Shown here in pieces: positions 6,766 to 11,349 of a stretch of 11,349 bases of DNA. The notes under the pieces were generated by a model. That model searched no databases, had not been told where the DNA came from, and saw nothing but the letters and a program-made list of their open reading frames with translations. Location: positions 5,433 to 16,781 of the forward strand of contig DCHQ01000080.1 in NCBI GenBank assembly GCA_002314855.1, in the 5' to 3' direction. Each line of letters starts with the position of its first letter. The first letter of the stretch is position 1. The translations under genes and the position numbers were made by a program. Source of the stretch: Lachnospiraceae bacterium UBA1748 (GTDB lineage: Bacteria > Bacillota > Clostridia > Lachnospirales > Lachnospiraceae).

Positions 6766-7566
6766 TTGAAATATTCATTTTCAAGAAAACAACTTGCCAT
6801 TCCATATGCCATATTTCTGGTGCTGTTTGTAATTCTTCCTTTAGTTGTTGTGCTGTTTTACGGATTTACAGATGGTGATGGCAACATTTCATTTCATAAT
6901 TTTATAGCATTCTTTCAGAGCAAAAAGACTGTAGGAACTTTGCTTTATAGCTTGGTTATAGCTGTTATCACAACGGTAATATGTCTTTTACTTGCTTATC
7001 CAACAGCGTATATTTTGGCCAAGTTCAAGGTGAAGACAGGACCAGCCATGCTTATGCTGTTTGTTATGCCAATGTGGATTAACTTTACGCTGCGTATTAC
7101 AGCGTTAAAAGAAATCCTTGATTTGTTGGAAGGAAATCTTGCGATGCATTCTTATGCCAATACGATTATTTGTATGGTATATGATTTCCTGCCTTTTATG
7201 ATACTTCCTATATATAACACTATAGCCAAGCTTGATAATTCATATATCGAAGCAGCTGAAGATCTTGGGGCATCCAAGGCGTATGTGTTTATGCGAGTTA
7301 TACTTCCGCTGACTTTGCCAGGTATAGTAAGTGGCGTGACCATGGTATTCTTACCATCCATGACCAACTACGTTGTTCTTGATATGGTATATAACAGCAC
7401 ATATATCATGGGTAGTCTTATTGGAAGTTACTTTAGTTCATATGACTGGCATAATGGTTCGGTCATATCAATTATCCTTCTTATTATCATAGGTATTATC
7501 ACAGCGATTTCTGCAAGATTTACAGAGACTGGTTCTCGTGGCAGCAAGAGATCAGCAATTAATTAG
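6766..7566 (+). CDS. potB: Polyamine ABC transporter permease PotB
   Basis: Inner-membrane permease, 266 residues (family usually about 265-300), one of the two that form the polyamine channel. About six membrane segments are visible (roughly 11-33, 58-82, 92-110, 131-152, 185-205, 232-252). The EAA loop that contacts the ATPase, EAAEDLGASKAYVFMRVILP with a following LPG, lies at about 162-186. Start is TTG, adjacent to the potA stop (see the SD entry). Called PotB rather than PotC because it comes first, has the PotB-type N-terminus (PYAIFLVLFVILPLVVVLFY) and contains FVMPMWINFTLR, the segment that follows the third membrane helix in PotB. The next gene's SD overlaps this stop codon. Confidence 0.93.
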   Translation: MKYSFSRKQLAIPYAIFLVLFVILPLVVVLFYGFTDGDGNISFHNFIAFFQSKKTVGTLLYSLVIAVITTVICLLLAYPTAYILAKFKVKTGPAMLMLFVMPMWINFTLRITALKEILDLLEGNLAMHSYANTIICMVYDFLPFMILPIYNTIAKLDNSYIEAAEDLGASKAYVFMRVILPLTLPGIVSGVTMVFLPSMTNYVVLDMVYNSTYIMGSLIGSYFSSYDWHNGSVISIILLIIIGIITAISARFTETGSRGSKRSAIN

Positions 7567-7577
7567 GAGGTAGTGCA

Positions 7578-8363
7578 ATGCGTAAATTAATTCAAAATAC
7601 TTGGATATGGCTTGTATTATTCTTTATGTATGCACCTATCCTGATATTAGCTTTTTATAGCTTTACTGATTCTACAATGATTGGTAGTGTGAGAAATTTC
7701 TCACTTCAGAATTATGTGACATTATTTACTACACCTGATTTGATAAGCATGATTGTTGGTACTTTGGTGTTAGCTGTTACAGTAGCGCTTCTTTCAACAA
7801 TACTAGGAACTATTGGTGCTATTGGTGCTTTTTATTCAGGCAAGAACAGTAGAAATTTTATTGAAATGGCCAATCAGATACCAGTTGTTAATGCTGATGT
7901 TGTAACAGGCTTTTCAGTATGTATACTTACAATTGCTATCTTCAGAATAGCCAAGGAATCATTTATTCCGCTTGTAATAGGACAGACAGCGCTCTGTGTT
8001 CCTTTTGTATATTTGTCAGTTATACCAAGACTTAAGCAGATGGATAGTTCTATATACGAAGCTGCTCTTGACCTTGGATGTACTCCAGCTCAGGCACTTA
8101 GAAAGGTCACATTTCCACAGATTCTTCCAGGCGTTATATCAGGATTTATGACAGCTATAACACTGTCGCTTGATGATTATTTCATAGCAACATATACCAA
8201 GCCTGCAACATTCGATACTATTAGTACTTATGTTGTTAATGCTACCCGTGGTTCACAGACATCCATTAAGACTGCGCTGTGGGCACTGTCTACAATCATT
8301 TTCCTTGTAGTTGTTTTGATTGTATTTTTTATGAATCGTAATAATAACAAGGATAATCAGTAG
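7578..8363 (+). CDS. potC: Polyamine ABC transporter permease PotC
   Basis: Second inner-membrane permease, 261 residues, partner of PotB. N-terminal segment WIWLVLFFMYAPILILAFYSF is the usual PotC opening (Y.P...L..YSF). About six membrane segments are visible. The EAA loop YEAALDLGCTPAQALRKVTFP...LPG lies at about 160-184, followed by SLDDYFIATYT, a well-conserved PotC block. SD AGGAGG (7565-7570) overlaps the potB stop and is 7 bases before the ATG. The C-terminus is a short Asn/Lys-rich tail. It ends 12 bases before potD. Some Firmicutes fuse PotC and PotD into one protein; here they are separate. Confidence 0.93.
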   Translation: MRKLIQNTWIWLVLFFMYAPILILAFYSFTDSTMIGSVRNFSLQNYVTLFTTPDLISMIVGTLVLAVTVALLSTILGTIGAIGAFYSGKNSRNFIEMANQIPVVNADVVTGFSVCILTIAIFRIAKESFIPLVIGQTALCVPFVYLSVIPRLKQMDSSIYEAALDLGCTPAQALRKVTFPQILPGVISGFMTAITLSLDDYFIATYTKPATFDTISTYVVNATRGSQTSIKTALWALSTIIFLVVVLIVFFMNRNNNKDNQ

Positions 8364-8375
8364 GAGAATAAGTGT

Positions 8376-9785
8376 ATGAACGTGTTGAAAAATAAAATGA
8401 AAAAGCTTATATTCGCTGCACTTGGTCTAACACTGGCTGTAGGCGTTTTGACTGGATGTGAAAGCGAGGAAGACGATGTAATAGTTCTTCGTGTCAGCAA
8501 CTGGGAAGAGTATATGGATGAAGGTGACTGGGACGAAGAGGAAGCCATGGATATTAATGATGAGGTTACTATCTATGGAGAGCAAAGCCTTGTTGAGGAT
8601 TACGAGGAATGGTTCTACGAGACATATGGAAAAAGAGTACGAGTAGAATATTCCACATTTGGTACCAATGAGGAACTTTACAACCAGATTACTCTTGGTG
8701 ACGTGTATGATGTTGTATGTCCATCAGAATATATGATTATGAAGATGATGACAGAGGATATGGTTCTTCCATTTTCCGATGACTTCTATGATATGGATAA
8801 TGAGAACAACTACTACGTAAGAAATGTTTCTCCATATATTCAGGACAGACTTAGTAATCTTGAGATAGAAGGCAATACTCTTGATAAGTATGCTTCATGT
8901 TATATGTGGGGAACACTTGGTATAGTATACAATCCAGAGTATGTTTCTGAGGAGGAAGCGTCTCACTGGAACCTCCTTCTTAATCAGGACTATTATAGAC
9001 AGGTTACTATTAAAGATAGTGTGCGTGATGCTTATTTTGCCGGAAGCGCGATGTACTACTACGATACTCTTATGGACGAAGATTTCATTAATTCCGAGGA
9101 CTATTTCGAGCAGCTTGATAGCATGATTAATGCAACAGATGCTGACACAGTTAACGGTGTAGAGGAGATTCTCAGCCAGGCTCAGAAGAATGTGTATTCA
9201 TTTGAAACAGATGCTGGTAAGGCTGATATGGTTACTGGTAAGGTTGTAGCTAACCAGCAGTGGTCTGGTGATGCGGTGTATACTCTTGATCAGGCCGAAG
9301 AGGATGGACTTATCCTTTGCTACTCAGCTCCTGTTGAAGCGACTAACCTTTGGTTTGATGGATGGTGTATGTTAAAGAGTGGTATAGATGGCGATGCTGA
9401 TAAGCAGCTGGCAGCTGAGGCTTTTGTGAACTATATGGCAAAGCCAGAGTCTGCAATTCGTAATATGTACTACATTGGTTATACCTCTTCAATAGCTGGT
9501 GTTACAGATGGACTTATTCTTGACTATATTGAATATACATTTGGTGCAGAGGAAGATGATGAGGAAGCAGTTGCCTATGATATAGGATACTTCTTTGGCG
9601 AGGATGAGCTTTTAGTTATGACTCCTGAGGATCAAGTTAATCGTCAGTTTGGAGCACAGTATCCAACCATTGATATAGTTAATCGAAGTGTGGTTATGGC
9701 TTACTTTAATAAAGAAGGTAATGAAAGAATTAATCGAATGTGGACCAATGTAAGGTGCTTTGATTTGGATTCATTATTTAACTAA
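8376..9785 (+). CDS. potD: Polyamine-binding lipoprotein PotD, with acidic insertions
   Basis: Extracellular substrate-binding protein of the transporter, anchored as a lipoprotein: Lys-rich N-terminus, hydrophobic core and lipobox LTGC with the lipidated Cys at residue 28. It has 469 residues against about 350 for typical PotD. The extra length includes an acidic stretch at about 47-70, between NWEEYM and the SLVEDYEEWF helix, and another at about 381-420. Likely polyamine-box residues by eye against E. coli PotD: Trp43 and Tyr46 (NWEEY), Trp296 (QWSGD), Trp326 and Asp328 (LWFDGW). The Asp168/Glu171 pair of E. coli seems to correspond to Ser215/Asp218 (DSVRD), so affinity or preference may differ. 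SD AGGAG (8362-8366) overlaps the potC stop and supports ATG 8376 over Met8 (8397), which has no SD. Polyamine specificity is inferred; other small cations are possible. Confidence 0.92.
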   Translation: MNVLKNKMKKLIFAALGLTLAVGVLTGCESEEDDVIVLRVSNWEEYMDEGDWDEEEAMDINDEVTIYGEQSLVEDYEEWFYETYGKRVRVEYSTFGTNEELYNQITLGDVYDVVCPSEYMIMKMMTEDMVLPFSDDFYDMDNENNYYVRNVSPYIQDRLSNLEIEGNTLDKYASCYMWGTLGIVYNPEYVSEEEASHWNLLLNQDYYRQVTIKDSVRDAYFAGSAMYYYDTLMDEDFINSEDYFEQLDSMINATDADTVNGVEEILSQAQKNVYSFETDAGKADMVTGKVVANQQWSGDAVYTLDQAEEDGLILCYSAPVEATNLWFDGWCMLKSGIDGDADKQLAAEAFVNYMAKPESAIRNMYYIGYTSSIAGVTDGLILDYIEYTFGAEEDDEEAVAYDIGYFFGEDELLVMTPEDQVNRQFGAQYPTIDIVNRSVVMAYFNKEGNERINRMWTNVRCFDLDSLFN

Positions 9786-9832
9786 TCGAAATTATTAGAT
9801 AGGCTTATAAAAAGAACTCTGGGCTTTTGAGG

Positions 9833-9851
9833 TGACCCCTTAAAGTTAGAC
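9833..9851 (+). repeat. Left terminal inverted repeat of the IS
   Basis: TGACCCCTTAAAGTTAGAC. Its inner ten bases AAAGTTAGAC (9842-9851) are matched exactly, in inverse orientation, at 11339-11348. The outer boundary at TG (9833) is inferred from the TG...CA ends usual in the IS3 family and is not proven here. Confidence 0.7.
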
Positions 9852-9856
9852 TTTTT

Positions 9857-9884
9857 ACGAGACGACTTCGGTCGTCTCGTTTTC
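9857..9884 (+). terminator. UUCG-loop terminator hairpin inside the IS left end
   Basis: A perfect 10-bp stem (9857-9866 with 9871-9880) closes on the very stable tetraloop C(UUCG)G, followed by TTT then CGTT on the + strand. On the - strand the hairpin is followed by AAAAAG, so it suits termination of + strand RNA coming from potD better than of transposase RNA. It lies between the IS end and the orfB stop codon (complement of 9886-9888), so it belongs to the IS. No convincing native terminator is seen between the potD stop and the IS. Confidence 0.7.
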
Positions 9885-9885
9885 G

Positions 9886-10770
9886 TTATGCAGCTAAAAG
9901 ATGAAGTCTGTATTGCACAGGACTCATCCATCCTAGTTTTTCTTTTATTCTTTGCTCATTGTAGTATTTTATATATCGTTCAATTTCGGACTTTAATTCC
10001 TCAAAGCTATAATAAACAACACCATAATAGATTTCTTGCTTAAGTAAACCAAAGAAGTTCTCCATAACAGAGTTATCATGACAGTTTCCCTTACGAGACA
10101 TGCTCTGGAAGATTCTTTCTTTCTTAAGTCGATGTGTGTATGCATTCATTTGATAAGCCCAGCCTTGATCAGAGTGAAATGTTCTTCGGTATGGACAATC
10201 AGATGTTACTGCAATAGCTTGTTCTAATGCATCTAATACGTTCTTTGCTGAAGGATGCTTATCAATTCCATAACTTAGTATTTCGCCATTACACATATCC
10301 ATGAATGGATCCAAATAAAGCTTATGCATTGTCATATGACCTTTGGTGTCAATCTCATAATACTTAAACTCTGTTGTATCTGTTGTAATCTTTTGATGAA
10401 GGATATGTGTATTAAAACGTCTCCTTATGCGGTTAGGAGCAATAGTTCCGACTCTTCCCTTGTAGGAGCTATACTTGCGGCTTTTTCGGGTGAATGAAGT
10501 AACCTGTAATCCTAGCTTCTGCATTATACGTTGTACTTTCTTTTTGTTAACACTAAAGCCTTGATTTCTTAATTTACCTAATACTCTGCGATAGCCATAA
10601 TCCTTATTAGTATTTCGTATATCAAGAATCTTTTCTTCGATTTCTTTGTCAGGATTTTCTCTATCAAATCTTTTTTGCCAATACATGTATGTAGCCTTAG
10701 GCATACCAGTATAAGAGAGAAGGTCTTTTAGTTTGAACTCTCCTCGGAGACTGTTGATGACGAGCGCCAT
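9886..10770 (-). CDS. IS3-family transposase OrfB (DDE integrase domain)
   Basis: 294 residues; catalytic half of the transposase. The N-terminal part (about 1-40) is HTH-like (LLSYTGMPKATYMYWQKRF). About 45-105 is the HTH_21-type region (RNTNKDYGYRRVLGKLRNQGFSVNKKKVQRIM, typical of OrfB). The rve/RNase H-fold domain has the DDE triad Asp131 (TTDTTEF), Asp201 (FHSDQGWAYQ) and Glu237 (NSVMENFFGLLKQE), with the DD(35)E spacing of the IS3 family, and ends in YIKYYNEQRIKEKLGWMSPVQYR. The frame is -1 relative to orfA and overlaps it by 43 bases. The ATG at 10770 has no good SD, so the main product is probably an OrfAB fusion of about 473 residues made by frameshifting, not free OrfB. No damage seen. 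Confidence 0.95.
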   Translation of the reverse strand: MALVINSLRGEFKLKDLLSYTGMPKATYMYWQKRFDRENPDKEIEEKILDIRNTNKDYGYRRVLGKLRNQGFSVNKKKVQRIMQKLGLQVTSFTRKSRKYSSYKGRVGTIAPNRIRRRFNTHILHQKITTDTTEFKYYEIDTKGHMTMHKLYLDPFMDMCNGEILSYGIDKHPSAKNVLDALEQAIAVTSDCPYRRTFHSDQGWAYQMNAYTHRLKKERIFQSMSRKGNCHDNSVMENFFGLLKQEIYYGVVYYSFEELKSEIERYIKYYNEQRIKEKLGWMSPVQYRLHLLAA

Positions 10771-11306
10771 TCTCTCATTTTTGCCTCGTCCTCTAAACGC
10801 AGCCTCCTCAGTTCTTTTAAAAATGCGTTCTCAATTCTTAACTTAAGAAGTTCATCTTCTAATTCTTTTACATGTTCTGCACTGGTATCAACAACTCTGT
10901 CATCTTGAACATGAGGTTTATTGTTTATCTTAGGCTTATCCAATGTTTTCTTCCGACCTTTCTTGTGAGGTCTCAGAGCATCAGGACCAGCAGCACGAAC
11001 CCGCTTAACCCAGCTAGCAATCATAGCTGGATTAGATATACCTTCTTGAACCGCAAGTTCATCATAAGAAATCTCACTTGATAGATATAATTCTACGATA
11101 GATAACTTCTTTTCGAAAGAATAACTTTTCTTTTGACGAGAACGTAAAAGACTTTCTTCCCCAAAAGATTGATAGTTTTGAACCCAATTCTGAATAGGCG
11201 TTTTATCCGGCATACCATGTAACTTAGCTAGATATTCAAAACTTCCTTGTCCGGATAGATATTCTTTTACAAGTTGTTTTTTGAACTCGAAACTATATTT
11301 AGCCAT
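10728..11306 (-). CDS. IS3-family transposase OrfA (DNA-binding subunit)
   Basis: 192 residues. Two helix-turn-helix units of the IS150/IS3 OrfA type: about 1-50 (SFEFKKQLVKEYLSGQGSFEYLAKLHG) and about 62-110 (SFEKKLSIVELYLSSEISYDELAVQEG ... SWVKR). A basic linker (about 113-125) follows, then a leucine-zipper-like coiled coil at about 145-172 (ELEDELLKLRIENAFLKELRRL), used for multimerisation. OrfA recognises the terminal inverted repeats and, made alone, usually limits transposition. The start ATG at 11306 is preceded by SD GGAGGT on the - strand. The last 15 codons overlap orfB in another frame, beyond the AAAAA slip site. Confidence 0.93.
   Translation of the reverse strand: MAKYSFEFKKQLVKEYLSGQGSFEYLAKLHGMPDKTPIQNWVQNYQSFGEESLLRSRQKKSYSFEKKLSIVELYLSSEISYDELAVQEGISNPAMIASWVKRVRAAGPDALRPHKKGRKKTLDKPKINNKPHVQDDRVVDTSAEHVKELEDELLKLRIENAFLKELRRLRLEDEAKMREWRSSSTVSEESSN
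10778..10782 (-). other. Candidate -1 programmed frameshift site orfA to orfB
   Basis: On the - strand the orfA codons read GCA AAA ATG. The run of five A lets tRNA-Lys slip back one base on AAA, after which AAT GAG AGA ATG leads straight into orfB. The fusion would be 176 OrfA residues, then Asn-Glu-Arg, then all of OrfB (about 473 residues). IS3-family elements are known to use such -1 shifts, though A AAA AAG is the common motif and this five-A version is weaker. No clear stimulatory stem-loop was identified by eye. Confidence 0.6.
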
Positions 11307-11327
11307 AAAAAATACCGACCTCCAATC

Positions 11328-11345
11328 GTTAGATTTTGGTCTAAC
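11328..11345. repeat. Short palindrome repeating the IR core upstream of orfA
   Basis: GTTAGA (11328-11333) and TCTAAC (11340-11345) are perfect inverse complements around a TTTTGG loop. The right arm is part of the terminal inverted repeat, so the IR core is present a second time, inverted, just inside this end. The left end of the IS has no such second copy. It lies between the IS end and the orfA SD, where the transposase promoter and leader are expected. Confidence 0.6.
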
Positions 11346-11349
11346 TTTT
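11339..11349 (-). repeat. Right terminal inverted repeat of the IS (incomplete)
   Basis: GTCTAACTTTT is the inverse complement of AAAAGTTAGAC, matching the inner part of the left repeat over ten bases. The window ends here, so the outer end of the repeat is not visible. Confidence 0.75.

Larger units (their letters stand above)
9833..11349 (-). mobile_element. IS3-family (IS150-like) insertion sequence, right end cut by window
   Basis: An overlapping pair of transposase genes (orfA, orfB) on the - strand lies between inverted ends. The left end begins at about 9833 with TGACCCCTTAAAGTTAGAC. The right end, read inward, shows AAAAGTTAGAC from the last base of the window, so the outermost few bases (expected near TGACCCC) lie beyond it. 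Expected total length is about 1.52-1.53 kb, normal for the IS150 group. Both reading frames are full length and the DDE triad is present, so the copy looks intact and possibly active. It sits about 47 bases after the potD stop. The target duplication cannot be checked because the right flank is missing. Confidence 0.9.

Noticed and set aside
9786..9832. Possible native potD terminator (AAAAG ... CTTTT around 9810-9828)
   Set aside because: Only about five A/T-rich pairs and no stable GC stem. It could be a remnant but is not supportable as a terminator.

Overview
The window looks like chromosomal DNA of an anaerobic Firmicute, most likely class Clostridia and probably a Lachnospiraceae relative (Butyrivibrio/Roseburia-like). 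This is inferred from the AT-rich sequence, strong AGGAGG-type ribosome binding sites, a zinc-ribbon ValRS, and the style of the PotA and PotD proteins. It cannot be proven without database comparison. All host genes are on the + strand. An insertion sequence at the right end is on the - strand.

Layout. (1) 1-1431: 3' half of valS, closed by a clear intrinsic terminator. (2) 1564-2844: folC, with its own plausible promoter just after that terminator. (3) 2949-4668: a tightly spaced pair, namely a 95-aa protein with a Met/Gln-rich tail and a 472-aa zinc-ribbon/TPR/transmembrane/coiled-coil/TPR protein. A 22-bp imperfect tandem repeat lies just upstream of the pair. (4) 4761-5210: a small membrane-anchored protein of unknown function. 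(5) 5344-9785: a complete polyamine-type ABC transporter operon, potA-potB-potC-potD, with SD sequences overlapping or adjoining the preceding stop codons. A perfect hairpin terminator stands just before it, and a possible promoter lies upstream of that hairpin. (6) about 9833 to the window end: an IS3-family (IS150-like) element whose orfA and orfB overlap with a candidate -1 frameshift site. The window ends inside its right terminal repeat.

How they work together. valS and folC are housekeeping genes (tRNA-Val charging; folate synthesis and polyglutamylation). PotD (lipoprotein receptor), PotB and PotC (permeases) and PotA (ATPase) form one importer, probably for spermidine/putrescine. PotA carries an unusually long C-terminus that looks like a duplicated TOBE regulatory module. 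PotD carries acidic insertions. The IS lies about 47 bp after potD and brings a UUCG-loop hairpin oriented to stop transcription coming out of the pot operon.

Nothing here is clearly a wholly new system. The least explained parts are the Met/Gln-rich plus zinc-ribbon/TPR pair with its tandem-repeat leader, the 149-aa membrane protein, and the extended PotA.
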